Assembly: GCA_049603715.1 (NCBI GenBank)
Contig: JBMYSW010000006.1
Span: 96,766-160,765 of the forward strand
DNA length: 64,000 nt
Direction of reading: 5' to 3'
From: Pontibacterium sp049603715
Lineage (GTDB): Bacteria > Pseudomonadota > Gammaproteobacteria > Pseudomonadales > Balneatricaceae
Part shown: in pieces, positions 32,784-40,937 of the stretch
Position numbering within the stretch: position 1 is the first letter of the stretch
Layout of the letters: each line of letters begins with the position of its first letter
The notes under the pieces: model-generated
Told to the model about the DNA's origin: nothing
The model's database searches: none
Seen by the model: only the letters and a program-made list of their open reading frames with translations
Translations under genes and position numbers: made by a program

Positions 32784-33338
32784 ATGATGTTAAGCACACT
32801 ATTCAAAACTGCTTCTGCTTTCTTTAGCAAAAACCGATCGCTAGCACTTAAAACCGCTGCGCCCTTGCTATTAGCCACTCAGCTTCATGCGCATCCCGCT
32901 CAGCCCGTACTTAATGCTCAATTTACCAGCCTCGACAACAGCGTGGTTCAGTTAACGGACTACCGTGGCAAAGTTGTAATGGTTAATTTTTGGGCGACTT
33001 GGTGCGCCCCATGCATTAAAGAAATGCCATCAATGGAGCGTTTATATCAAAGCTTAAAAGGTGAGCACTTTGAGATGCTGGCAATTAACAGCGGCGAACC
33101 TGCTGGGCAAATTCAGTCCTTTTTACCCCGCTTACCTTCGCCTGTGAGCTTTCCAATTTTAATGGACAGTGAAAGCGCCGCCTACGAGGTATTTGCCTTA
33201 CGAGGCATGCCAAGCACCTACATCCTAGACCACCAAGGGCGGTTAATTCATACCGTTGTGGGCGCAAAAGAGTGGGATAGCGACGAGGCCAAAGCTGCCC
33301 TTTTGCCTCTAATTGAGCAAGCGGCTGTAGCGCGCTAG
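32784..33338 (+). CDS. TlpA/ResA-like periplasmic thioredoxin-fold protein
   Basis: Protein of 184 aa with an N-terminal hydrophobic export segment (TAAPLLLATQLHAHPAQP) and a TlpA-like fold: DYRGKVVMVNFWATWCAPC with redox pair WCAPC, then ALRGMPSTYILDHQGRL with the cis-Pro loop. Likely a membrane-anchored or periplasmic disulfide reductase, for example for cytochrome c maturation; the client is not visible. Two adjacent ATG codons could start it. Terminator at 33362. Confidence 0.87.
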   Translation: MMLSTLFKTASAFFSKNRSLALKTAAPLLLATQLHAHPAQPVLNAQFTSLDNSVVQLTDYRGKVVMVNFWATWCAPCIKEMPSMERLYQSLKGEHFEMLAINSGEPAGQIQSFLPRLPSPVSFPILMDSESAAYEVFALRGMPSTYILDHQGRLIHTVVGAKEWDSDEAKAALLPLIEQAAVAR

Positions 33339-33361
33339 CCCTGCCGTCACACCTCTTATGC

Positions 33362-33398
33362 AAAAAAAAGGGCGCCATGGTTAGGCACCCTTTTTTAT
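33362..33398 (+). terminator. terminator after TlpA-like gene
   Basis: AAAGGGCGCC-loop-GGCACCCTTTTTT with A-tract in front and T-tract behind, usable from both strands; the other user would be mtnN. Confidence 0.85.
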
Positions 33399-33453
33399 TA
33401 ATACTTTTTTGTAAACACTTTAGCTGCTTCCAGCTCTTTGGCTTAACGCCACC

Positions 33454-33504
33454 TTAGCGCCACAATAAAACAAAGCACATCAACACAGATGTAAGTGGCG
33501 CTAA
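33454..33504 (-). repeat. long inverted repeat downstream of mtnN
   Basis: TTAGCGCCAC and GTGGCGCTAA are a perfect 10-bp inverted repeat separated by 31 bp, with a smaller ACATC/GATGT stem inside. No U-tract, so the structure may protect the mtnN mRNA 3' end or be a protein site. Confidence 0.5.
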
Positions 33505-33515
33505 ATTAAGTATGT

Positions 33516-34268
33516 TTACAGCGTTTTTAGGCCAGCAACGGTTTTCAGCACGATGTCCGCTGAGTTTTTAGCAGCAGTCACAAGGTACTCTTCAAAGCTC
33601 ACGCCAGACTCCTGACCAGCAATGTCCGATAACGAGCGGATAATGATAAACGGAATAGCAAACTGGCTACAGGTTTGCGCAATCGCTGCCGCTTCCATCT
33701 CTACCGCTGCAACCGTTGGGAAAACCGCACGGGTATCGGCAACCTTTTGCGGGTCATTCATAAAGGTATCGCCAGTAGCGATAAGCCCCGTGATCGCTTT
33801 AATGCCGTCAACGTCTGCAATCGCGGCTTTGGCCAAGTGCGAAAGCTGTTCATCAGGAATAAACGTTGGCTCTTGCCCAGGCACTTGGCCCGGCTTGTAA
33901 CCAAATACAGTCAGGTCTACATCGTGGTGAACCACTTCGCTCGATACCACAACGTCTCCCACCGAAAGCTCTGCATCGAAGCCGCCAGCCGAACCGGTAT
34001 TAATGACGCAATCAGGCTTGAATACATTCAGTAATAGCGCCGTACCAATCGCTGCGTTTACTTTGCCAATACCCGACTTAAGCAACACCACACTGCGACC
34101 ATCAATGCTACCCACAAAAAACGAGTAACCCGCAATGACTTGCTCTTCACAGTCGGCGATGGAGGCTTTTAGCAAGGCCACCTCTTCGTCCATTGCGCCA
34201 ATGATACCAACGCAAAACGCGTCACCTTTTGCGGCCAGCTGGCTGCTCAAGTTAGTTTGGGGGGTCAT
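33516..34268 (-). CDS. mtnN: 5'-methylthioadenosine/S-adenosylhomocysteine nucleosidase MtnN
   Basis: Cytoplasmic hydrolase (250 aa) cleaving MTA and SAH to adenine, part of methionine salvage and autoinducer-2 precursor supply. Signature GIIGAMDEEVALLK with catalytic Glu, NTGSAGGFD, VVHHDVDLTVFGYKPGQVPG, EMEAAAIAQTC, and IRSLSDIA with catalytic Asp. N-terminus about 18 residues longer than E. coli Pfs. Downstream of and separated from truC by 80 bp. Confidence 0.95.
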   Translation of the reverse strand: MTPQTNLSSQLAAKGDAFCVGIIGAMDEEVALLKASIADCEEQVIAGYSFFVGSIDGRSVVLLKSGIGKVNAAIGTALLLNVFKPDCVINTGSAGGFDAELSVGDVVVSSEVVHHDVDLTVFGYKPGQVPGQEPTFIPDEQLSHLAKAAIADVDGIKAITGLIATGDTFMNDPQKVADTRAVFPTVAAVEMEAAAIAQTCSQFAIPFIIIRSLSDIAGQESGVSFEEYLVTAAKNSADIVLKTVAGLKTL

Positions 34269-34348
34269 AACCTTTCCGTATCCCTAAGTAGACTCGTCGA
34301 GCGAGTACATATTTTATCGTTGTAATTTTAGTCGACTGTTAGCCAACC

Positions 34349-35161
34349 TTATTGGGGTGAATTTTCGCCCGCATCGTCGGCGTTTTCAATGGTTTGAGGC
34401 AACATCAATGCGGTTAAATCGGGGTTGTAGCGCGGAAAATGCCCCGCCCAACCCAGTTCATCAAACAGTCGCTCTACCTTAGGGTCAACGCCGGCACTTA
34501 AGGTCAACCATTCGCCCGTGTCAGGGTGCTCAAAACACAATTCTGTCGCCATTAATAGAAGTCGCTGAGAATCAAAAGATTCCACAAAGGCTTTGTTGTG
34601 TCGCAAGTCACCGTGCTTGGTGTCCCCTACAATCGGATGGGAGATATGCTTTAAATGGCGGCGAATTTGATGCTTACGCCCCGTTTCGGGCTTTACCTCA
34701 ACCAAGCTATAGCGACTACTAGGGTATCGCCCTACAGCAATATCCACCGTCGCCGTTGCCAAACAGCGAAAATGAGACACCGCAGGCTGCGCCGGCTTGT
34801 CAGGGTTTGCGTGCTTATCGGCAATCTTATCCAGCTTTTCTTTAAGGGCGTAATCAACCGTACCCTCTTCCGGCACAAAACCTCTTGCTACGGCTAGATA
34901 GGTTTTTTGCGTTTTTCGCTCGGCAAATAAGTGGTTTAGCTTTTGTGCTGTCGCCTTGTTTTTTGCAAATACAATGACACCCGACGTTGGGCGATCAAGT
35001 CGGTGAATTGTGTAGGCACTGTGGCCTAAATACTGCTTTAGCACGCCGGTAAGGTGTGGCGTATTTCGAGAGGCAATCCAACTTGGGTGCACCAAAAGGC
35101 CAGATGGCTTATTCACCGCGATAAGAAATTCGTCTTCGTAAATAATTTGGGTATCAAACAT
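34349..35161 (-). CDS. truC: tRNA pseudouridine(65) synthase TruC
   Basis: RluA-family pseudouridine synthase (270 aa). Catalytic motif HRLDRPTSGVIVFAKN with Asp, preceded by VNKPSGLLVHPS, and ETGRKHQIRRHLKHISHPIVGD near the end of the core. The shape without an S4 domain and the start FDTQIIYEDEFLIAVNKP fit TruC, which modifies U65 in some tRNAs. A C-terminal extension of about 25 residues, rich in acidic residues, is not seen in E. coli TruC. Confidence 0.9.
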   Translation of the reverse strand: MFDTQIIYEDEFLIAVNKPSGLLVHPSWIASRNTPHLTGVLKQYLGHSAYTIHRLDRPTSGVIVFAKNKATAQKLNHLFAERKTQKTYLAVARGFVPEEGTVDYALKEKLDKIADKHANPDKPAQPAVSHFRCLATATVDIAVGRYPSSRYSLVEVKPETGRKHQIRRHLKHISHPIVGDTKHGDLRHNKAFVESFDSQRLLLMATELCFEHPDTGEWLTLSAGVDPKVERLFDELGWAGHFPRYNPDLTALMLPQTIENADDAGENSPQ

Positions 35162-35251
35162 GGCAAAAAGTCAGAACAAGGCTGAGGCCAGAAAACTGCA
35201 TAAAGAAAATTTGGAAAAGCCTGCTTAGCGAATGAAGCAGTAGATAAGAAA

Positions 35252-35339
35252 TGGCGGAGGGACAGGGATTCGAACCCTGGGGCCCTCTCGGACCGCTGGT
35301 TTTCAAGACCAGTGCTTTCGACCACTCAGCCATCCCTCC
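35252..35339 (-). tRNA. tRNA-Ser (UGA)
   Basis: Eighty-eight bases with CCA. Acceptor GGAGGGA/TCCCTCC, anticodon loop CTTGAAA with TGA, long variable arm GGTCCGAGAGGGCC, T-loop GGTTCGAATCC. Confidence 0.97.
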
Positions 35340-35351
35340 GTACAGGGGCGC

Positions 35352-35380
35352 ATACTACGGATAGCTGCCCGACGGATCAA
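35352..35380 (-). promoter_or_regulatory. sigma-70 promoter of tRNA-Ser
   Basis: Minus strand TTGATC, 17-nt spacer, TAGTAT, with a GC-rich discriminator GCGCCCC, ending about 12 nt before the tRNA. Confidence 0.75.
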
Positions 35381-35616
35381 GTGCTTTTTTAAAATAATTA
35401 AAAAAATCATTGGTTTATTTAGATCAACACCACTTAAAAGAGCCTTACACCGCTCGCCAGCTGCGCACTAACGCTACCTAAAGCACTGCTTTACTAACTC
35501 CCACTCATGCTTTGGTCGTGAACACGCCACTATATTTGGCACTTGAAACTTTGGCTGCTAGCCACCATCTATAAGGAATGGTAATGTAGAAAACTCAATA
35601 CGGACATTAGCATAAA

Positions 35617-35630
35617 TTGATCTACGTCAA
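35617..35630 (+). promoter_or_regulatory. FNR/ANR-like box upstream of yccA
   Basis: TTGATCTACGTCAA fits the ANR-type consensus TTGATNNNNGTCAA and is one base from the FNR form. It lies 51 bp before the yccA ATG. A poorer relative, TTTATTTAGATCAA, is at 35414-35427. The rest of 35381-35680 shows no gene. Confidence 0.5.
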
Positions 35631-35680
35631 TTTTATTGCCGTAAACTTTTACACGAACGTTAACCGCGTCGAGGATAACA

Positions 35681-36361
35681 ATGCGTAACATCGATACTTA
35701 CAGTGCTCAGCACGAACAGTCTGCATTGCAGACTAATAAGCTCATCCGTAACACGTATATGCTCTTAGGTATGACACTTGTTATGAGTGCGATTACTGCT
35801 GGCATATCGGTAATGATGGAACCCCCTTTTATTGTTTACATAGGCAGCGTAATCGCCAGCTTTGTGATGATTTTTGTGCTTAACAAAAAGCAGAACAGCC
35901 CTGCGGCGCTTCCTCTTGTATTTTTGTTTGCTGGTCTTATGGGCTTTGGCCTCGGCCCGCTACTTAACCACTACCTAGGCATGGCAAACGGTGGCGAAAT
36001 CGTTACCACCGCGCTAGGTATGACCGCTTTCACTGTCTTTGGTTTGTCAGCTTACGTACTAACCACCAAAAAAGACTTCAGCTTTATGGGCGGCTTTTTG
36101 GCTGCAGGTATGATCGTTGCGCTCATCGCAATGGTTGCAATGTTCGCTCTACCGCTCTTTGGTGTTGACGTAAGCGGTTTCCAGGTTGCTTTCTCGTCAA
36201 TGATCGTACTGTTGATGTGTGGTTTCATCCTTTACGATACCAGCAAAATTGTTAACGGTGTTTACACCAACTACGTGATGGCAACAGTGTCTTTGTACTT
36301 GAACATTTACAACTTGTTCGTACACATGCTGTCTTTGGTGGGCATCCTTAACGACGACTAA
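35681..36361 (+). CDS. yccA: Bax inhibitor-1/YccA family membrane protein
   Basis: Inner-membrane protein (226 aa) with seven hydrophobic helices, family of YccA, a modulator of the FtsH protease. Conserved elements: NTYMLLGMTLVMSAITAG, ALGMTAFTVFGLSAYVL, and the final YDTSKIVNGVYTNYVMATVS with the acidic C-terminal residues (LNDD). Located directly before tusDCBE, as in pseudomonads. A preceding ANR-like box hints at oxygen-linked expression. Confidence 0.93.
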   Translation: MRNIDTYSAQHEQSALQTNKLIRNTYMLLGMTLVMSAITAGISVMMEPPFIVYIGSVIASFVMIFVLNKKQNSPAALPLVFLFAGLMGFGLGPLLNHYLGMANGGEIVTTALGMTAFTVFGLSAYVLTTKKDFSFMGGFLAAGMIVALIAMVAMFALPLFGVDVSGFQVAFSSMIVLLMCGFILYDTSKIVNGVYTNYVMATVSLYLNIYNLFVHMLSLVGILNDD

Positions 36362-36384
36362 TCTCTCGTTAAACCCACTCACTA

Positions 36385-36421
36385 AGCCCCGCTTTCTGTT
36401 AAGATAGCGGGGCTTTTTTAT
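36385..36421 (+). terminator. terminator after yccA
   Basis: AGCCCCGCT, 12-base loop, AGCGGGGCT followed by TTTTTT; 24 bp after the stop. Confidence 0.93.
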
Positions 36422-36433
36422 TGGGATACACCT

Positions 36434-36826
36434 ATGATTTACACTCTGGTTATTCAAAGTGCACCGTATAGCACTCAAGGGCCTAGCTCCGCCTTACGCT
36501 TTGCCCAAGCCGCCCTGCAGGCCGGACATACCATTGGGCGGGTGTTCTTTTATGGCGATGGCGTGACTGTCGCCAACGGCTTGAACACCCCGCCACAAGA
36601 TGAACCCAAAGCTCACGAAGCCTGGCAAGCGCTTGCAAAAGAGCACGACATTGACCTTGTAGTATGTATTGCTGCCGCAGTTAAGCGAGGGGTTATCGAC
36701 GCTAACGAAGCATCGCGCTACGGCCACGCAAGCGACTCGTTAGCTGAGGGCTTTACCCTATCGGGCCTAGGGCAATTAGTGGATGCAACCGCAAGTGCCG
36801 ATCGCGTCATTACCTTTGGTCATTAA
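36434..36826 (+). CDS. tusD: sulfurtransferase TusD
   Basis: Sulfur-relay subunit (130 aa) for 2-thiolation of tRNA wobble uridine; receives persulfide from TusA on its Cys in VVCIAAAVKRGV. DsrE-like fold start YTLVIQSAPYSTQGPSSALRFA and FFYGDGV. Acts in the TusBCD hexamer. Begins 13 bp after the yccA terminator. Confidence 0.95.
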   Translation: MIYTLVIQSAPYSTQGPSSALRFAQAALQAGHTIGRVFFYGDGVTVANGLNTPPQDEPKAHEAWQALAKEHDIDLVVCIAAAVKRGVIDANEASRYGHASDSLAEGFTLSGLGQLVDATASADRVITFGH

Positions 36827-36871
36827 AGCGCCTTTATTTACCTTAACCTTCGACTGAAACGATTTTTGTGT

Positions 36872-37234
36872 ATGAGCGAAAAATCTATTTTATTGCTTAA
36901 TCGCACCGCGCCTTACGGCTCCCACGCCGCACGCGAGAGTCTTGATATCGCCCTCACCTGCGGTGCGTTTGAGTTTCCTGTTAGCCTGCTGTTTATGGAC
37001 GATGGTGTGTTTCAGCTTTTGGGCGACCACCAACCCCAATCCATTGGCTCAAAAAACCTCAGCGCTTCGCTCGCGGCACTCGCTATGTACGATGTAGACC
37101 AATTGTTTGTCTGCCAAGCATCTTTAGCCGAGCGCGGCTTGAGTGAGGCTGATCTCGCTTTACCCGCAACCTGTGTCGCAGCAGCCGACATACAGAGCCT
37201 TATTGCCAAACACACCAGTGTATTAAGCTTTTAA
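36872..37234 (+). CDS. tusC: sulfurtransferase complex subunit TusC
   Basis: DsrF/TusC protein (120 aa), structural partner in TusBCD. ILLLNRTAPYGSHAARESLD and SLLFMDDGVFQLL are the family blocks; C-terminal VCQASLAERGLSEADL. I place the start at ATG 36872 rather than the in-frame TTG at 36866. Confidence 0.93.
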   Translation: MSEKSILLLNRTAPYGSHAARESLDIALTCGAFEFPVSLLFMDDGVFQLLGDHQPQSIGSKNLSASLAALAMYDVDQLFVCQASLAERGLSEADLALPATCVAAADIQSLIAKHTSVLSF

Positions 37235-37251
37235 TTGTTGAGACCGATTTT

Positions 37252-37551
37252 ATGGCGTTACATCTCGTTTTTACTGGGCCGTCCCACATCAGCACACTTG
37301 AGCGCTGCCTTAATAGCTATGCCAAAGGCGATGCCATTATTTTAATGGAAGACGGTGTTTTAAGCGGCGCAGCCCACTCCAAGTCTTCGCAATTACTGGC
37401 GAGCGTCGAGAACTGTTATGCACTCACAGCAGATTTGACGGCCCGCGGCCTTAGTGAGCGCCTTGCAAGCGACATTACCGCCATCGACGATACTCAATGG
37501 GTCACCCTAACCGAAACCCATTCACCTATCATCAGTTGGTTTGCCTCATGA
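37252..37551 (+). CDS. tusB: sulfurtransferase complex subunit TusB
   Basis: DsrH/TusB protein (99 aa), third member of the TusBCD hexamer. Family blocks HLVFTGPSHISTLERCL, AIILMEDGVLSGA and ALTADLTARGLSE. Its TGA overlaps the tusE ATG (ATGA), indicating coupled translation. Confidence 0.92.
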   Translation: MALHLVFTGPSHISTLERCLNSYAKGDAIILMEDGVLSGAAHSKSSQLLASVENCYALTADLTARGLSERLASDITAIDDTQWVTLTETHSPIISWFAS

Positions 37552-37859
37552 ATGTAGCGCTGGATAAAGAAGGCTTTTTGGCCGATTTAAATGACTGGAA
37601 CGAAGAAGTTGCCCACTGGTTGGCTGAGCAAGAAGGCATCACGCTCACACCAGAGCACTGGGAAGTCATGCATGCCTTACGCGACTTTTACGCAACTTAT
37701 GAAGTTATGCCTGCCATGCGCCCTTTTGTAAAATACATCGGTACTACGCTAGGCAAAGAAAAAGGCAACAGCATGTATTTGCTTAAGCTGTTTCCCGGCA
37801 GCCCCGCCAAATTTGCCGCCAAACTCGCCGGCTTGCCAAAGCCAACAAACTGCCTCTAA
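37548..37859 (+). CDS. tusE: sulfur relay protein TusE (DsrC family)
   Basis: TusE (103 aa) takes sulfur from TusBCD and hands it to MnmA. Starts MNVALDKEGFLADLNDWNEE, then LTPEHWEVMHALRDFY and MRPFVKYIG. The penultimate residue is the swinging-arm Cys (PKPTNCL). The second C-terminal Cys of true DsrC is missing, so it is a tRNA-modification protein and not a sulfite-reductase subunit. The frame is open further upstream, but the ATG at 37548 is the conserved start. Confidence 0.94.
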   Translation: MNVALDKEGFLADLNDWNEEVAHWLAEQEGITLTPEHWEVMHALRDFYATYEVMPAMRPFVKYIGTTLGKEKGNSMYLLKLFPGSPAKFAAKLAGLPKPTNCL

Positions 37860-38113
37860 GCCCGCATCACACTCTCCCTCTCTCGTTACCTATACGTTTA
37901 AGGGGCGAATCTGACGAGATTGCCCCTTAGGTTCTCTAAATATTGGCCGATAAGGTGTCTAAATCGCCCGAATCACAACAAATATTTGGTGTTGGGCTTT
38001 ATAAAGCCGATTTATAGACTAGGCTAAAAGTGTTGGAGCAGTAAGTTGGTTGTATCTGAACACAACACACCGACCCGACGTTGATTAACTCATTGATATA
38101 CGGTGACCTAACC

Positions 38114-38665
38114 ATGAATCTTGATTCCGCCGCCGAACAATTACAAGAATTCTTAAGCAGCACAGAGAGCAAAGAAAAGTCCAAGCACGGTAACAAAGAC
38201 GAAGTGGTTTACCAGCAGTGGGCAACGTTTAAAGTTAACGATGAGCTCTTTGGAATCGACGTTATCCGCGTAAAAGAGGTTTTGCGCTACACAGAAATCA
38301 CACCAGTACCGGGTGCAGAGCATTACGTATTGGGTATCATCAACTTGCGTGGTAACGTCGTTACCGTTATCGATACACGCCAGTTGTTTAATATGGAACG
38401 CATCCCTACTGACGACGAGACACGCATCATTGTATTCGAATACAACGAGCAAGAAGTCGTGGGTATGTTGGTCGACAGTGTGGACGAGGTCATCAACCTA
38501 CCGCAAAACGACGTAGATCGCGCTCCAAGCGTTTCTGGAGAAGAGGGCGGCCGCCGCTTTGTACAAGGCGTATGCTACCACCACGAAACCCTTATTATCA
38601 TTCTTGATATTGGCAAAATGCTCGACAGCATTGCCCCTGTTGAAGCGGACGACGGCTGGGATTAG
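38114..38665 (+). CDS. cheW: chemotaxis adaptor CheW
   Basis: CheW (183 aa) couples chemoreceptors to CheA at cell poles. Core WATFKVNDELFGIDVIRVKEV, then EHYVLGIINLRGNVVTVIDTR, and the C-terminal ETLIIILDIGKML. A charged N-terminal extension (about 30 residues) precedes the core. No other chemotaxis gene lies nearby, so it is a solitary cheW. Start at ATG 38114; the open frame upstream begins with TTG. Confidence 0.94.
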   Translation: MNLDSAAEQLQEFLSSTESKEKSKHGNKDEVVYQQWATFKVNDELFGIDVIRVKEVLRYTEITPVPGAEHYVLGIINLRGNVVTVIDTRQLFNMERIPTDDETRIIVFEYNEQEVVGMLVDSVDEVINLPQNDVDRAPSVSGEEGGRRFVQGVCYHHETLIIILDIGKMLDSIAPVEADDGWD

Positions 38666-38718
38666 CCCGCCAAGCGGCCAGCTAGCAAACAAGAGATCGC
38701 GAAATAGTTCGCATAACA

Positions 38719-38751
38719 AAAAGCCACCTGCTCGCGCCGGTGGCTTTTTAG
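38719..38751 (+). terminator. bidirectional terminator between cheW and tatD
   Basis: AAGCCACC-loop-GGTGGCTTTTTAG on the plus strand, and the same stem ending in TTTTTG on the minus strand. Serves both convergent genes. Confidence 0.92.
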
Positions 38752-38773
38752 TTTTAAGGCTGTGCTAGGCTTG

Positions 38774-39547
38774 TTATGCCTTGGTAAATAACCGATGGAA
38801 GTTATCAGCGGTAATTTGCGCCACTTCCTCAACCGACACACCTTTTAGCTCGGCCACTTGCTGAGCCACCTCTACCACGTACTTAGGCTCGTTTTGCTTG
38901 CCACGGTAAGGAATCGGCGCAAGGTATGGCGAGTCTGTTTCAATTAAGATGCGATCGAGCGGTACTTTTTGCACCACCTCTCGCAGCTCTGCGGCATTTT
39001 TGAAGGTAATAATGCCCGAGAATGAGATCATGTAATTTAGGTCGAGCGCCGCTTTTGCCATTTCCCAGTTTTCAGTAAAGCAGTGCAGCACGCCACCCAC
39101 CGACTCATCACCAGCTTCACGAATCACACCCAAAGTATCTTCACGAGCATTTCGGGTATGCACAATCACGGGCAAACCTGACTCAGACGAAGCCTCTAGG
39201 TGGTTAGCAAAGCTTTCTTGCTGAACCGCTTTGTTATCATCTTTGTAATGGTAATCGAGGCCCGTCTCACCCAATGCAATGATACGTGGACGGTTCGCAA
39301 ATTCTAGAAGCGTTTTAACGCTTTCCGCGCGCTCCGTTACGTGGCACGGATGAATACCCACTGAGCTGTAGATATGCTCGTATTCAGCAATTTTTTCATA
39401 CATGGGCTCAAAGTCGTCAAGCTCGATACAAACGCACAGCATTTTGCTGATTTCTCGGGCTTTAGCGGCATCGAGCATTTTGGTAAAGCTGCCTTCATAA
39501 GCATCTAGAGAAATACGATCGAGATGACAGTGGGAATCAATAAACAT
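38774..39547 (-). CDS. TatD-family metal-dependent DNase/hydrolase
   Basis: TIM-barrel hydrolase (257 aa), cytoplasmic. Metal ligands appear in DSHCHLD (start), GETGLDYHY, VIVHTRNA, GVLHCFTEN and ETDSPYLAP. This is the pseudomonad TatD paralogue (YcfH-type) at the end of the fab/holB cluster. ATG 39547 chosen; upstream frame to 39592 begins with TTG. No clear ribosome site. Confidence 0.9.
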   Translation of the reverse strand: MFIDSHCHLDRISLDAYEGSFTKMLDAAKAREISKMLCVCIELDDFEPMYEKIAEYEHIYSSVGIHPCHVTERAESVKTLLEFANRPRIIALGETGLDYHYKDDNKAVQQESFANHLEASSESGLPVIVHTRNAREDTLGVIREAGDESVGGVLHCFTENWEMAKAALDLNYMISFSGIITFKNAAELREVVQKVPLDRILIETDSPYLAPIPYRGKQNEPKYVVEVAQQVAELKGVSVEEVAQITADNFHRLFTKA

Positions 39548-39592
39548 GTTATAAGGAGTTCTCTGTTGTGTCTTACTTTCAAAAACGGGCAA

Positions 39593-39943
39593 TTAAAGCG
39601 CGTGTGTACGACGCTCGGAATTTAGTGCGCCAGCTAATAGGTTTTCGATGGTGTTAACCAAGGTTGAGTCGTCACTAGAAAGCTGAACGCCAATACCCGG
39701 CTCTCGGCCACCTTGGGCTCCGACTGGCGTTACCCATATGACCTTTCCGGTCACTGGAATTTTGTCACTTTCGCCAAAGAGCTGCAGCAACATAAAGACC
39801 TCTTCGCCCAAGCGATAGTTACGCGTTGTAGGCACAAACAAACCGCTGTTTTTAATATACGGCATATAGGCTTTATAGAGCGCTTCTTTGTTTGGAATAT
39901 CTAGCGATAAGATTCCGTGACTAAAGTTAGGCATTTGCGGCAT
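39593..39943 (-). CDS. pilZ: PilZ domain protein (type IV pilus assembly PilZ)
   Basis: Protein of 116 aa of the original PilZ type, required for type IV pili in pseudomonads. Core blocks MPYIKNSGLFVPTTR, YRLGEEVFMLLQLFG and KIPVTGKVIWVTP, then EPGIGVQL. The RxxxR c-di-GMP motif is absent before the core, as in true PilZ, so it probably does not bind c-di-GMP. One base after the holB stop. Confidence 0.9.
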   Translation of the reverse strand: MPQMPNFSHGILSLDIPNKEALYKAYMPYIKNSGLFVPTTRNYRLGEEVFMLLQLFGESDKIPVTGKVIWVTPVGAQGGREPGIGVQLSSDDSTLVNTIENLLAGALNSERRTHAL

Positions 39944-39944
39944 G

Positions 39945-40937
39945 TTATCTTCTCCCTGACAGGGTCACACGGGACCATTCAATCAATAACGACTCAAGCA
40001 TTAGCTGCTTGTTGGCATTGTGGTTAAGCATGACCGACTGACGCGCGGTGAGCAAGTGGTCAGATAAGGCAAACAGCGCCTTGGGCTCCGCCTTGCGAGC
40101 AATGGCTTTAACCATGTTCGCGCAGTCGCTCAAGCTAGGCTCGTCCAGCATACCTTGGCGCACTTTAGCGATATCCAGCACCACCGCATAGAACCAACCT
40201 AGCAGCGCTTCGAGGTCTTGTTTTTGCCATGCCTCGGCCAGCGCTAAGGGTGATCGACGCCCTTTGATAATGTCAGCAAGGCCAGTCAATAAGGCTTCTC
40301 GTTGCTGGCCTTGGTTGTTTTGATGATAGGCCAGTGCGGCCAGCGGCGCGCCATGGCACACCTTAAGTAACAACTGCGCCTGCTCACCCTCTACACCTTG
40401 GGCTGCTAACCAAGCCGATGACTGCTCTGGCGTAGGTAGCGCACACTCAAGGTGCTGACAACGGCTTTTGATCGTAGGCATTAACTGTCCCATGCGATCA
40501 GTCAGCAAAATGAGCAAAGTATCTTTACCCGGCTCTTCAAGCATTTTGAGCAAGGCGTTGGCAGCGGAGATATTCATCGTATCCGCTGGGGTAATCACCA
40601 CAACCCGATAGCCGCCTTGCTGCGCGGAGCTATAGATAAACTCACCCAGCGCACGAATTTGGTCAACCTTGATGGCTGTACTTTTGCCCTCGGGCTGCAA
40701 CACAAATAAGTCGGGGTGCGTATGGGCTTTAGAGAGCAAGCAAGATTTACATTGCCCGCAGGCTTGGTCGCCCTGCTTTTGGTCGCAAAGCAGGTATTGA
40801 GCGAATGCACGCGCAAAGTCCTCTTTGCCAATACCGGCCACACCGTGCATTAACAACGCATGTGGCAAACGCTCGCTGCCATGAAGCGCCACAAGGTGCT
40901 GCCAATTGTTGGTCAACCAGGGAGTGACTTGCGCCAT
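39945..40937 (-). CDS. holB: DNA polymerase III delta' subunit HolB
   Basis: Clamp-loader subunit (330 aa). AAA+ start PHALLMHGVAGIGKEDFARA with a P-loop variant; zinc module CDQKQGDQACGQCKSCLL; VKVDQIR-type region IKVDQIRALGEF; SRC motif IKSRCQHLEC. ATG overlaps the tmk stop by one base. Cluster position tmk-holB-pilZ is conserved. Confidence 0.95.
   Translation of the reverse strand: MAQVTPWLTNNWQHLVALHGSERLPHALLMHGVAGIGKEDFARAFAQYLLCDQKQGDQACGQCKSCLLSKAHTHPDLFVLQPEGKSTAIKVDQIRALGEFIYSSAQQGGYRVVVITPADTMNISAANALLKMLEEPGKDTLLILLTDRMGQLMPTIKSRCQHLECALPTPEQSSAWLAAQGVEGEQAQLLLKVCHGAPLAALAYHQNNQGQQREALLTGLADIIKGRRSPLALAEAWQKQDLEALLGWFYAVVLDIAKVRQGMLDEPSLSDCANMVKAIARKAEPKALFALSDHLLTARQSVMLNHNANKQLMLESLLIEWSRVTLSGRR

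Noticed and set aside
38081..38113. Longer N-terminus for CheW
   Set aside because: Requires a TTG start without ribosome site; the ATG at 38114 is the normal choice.
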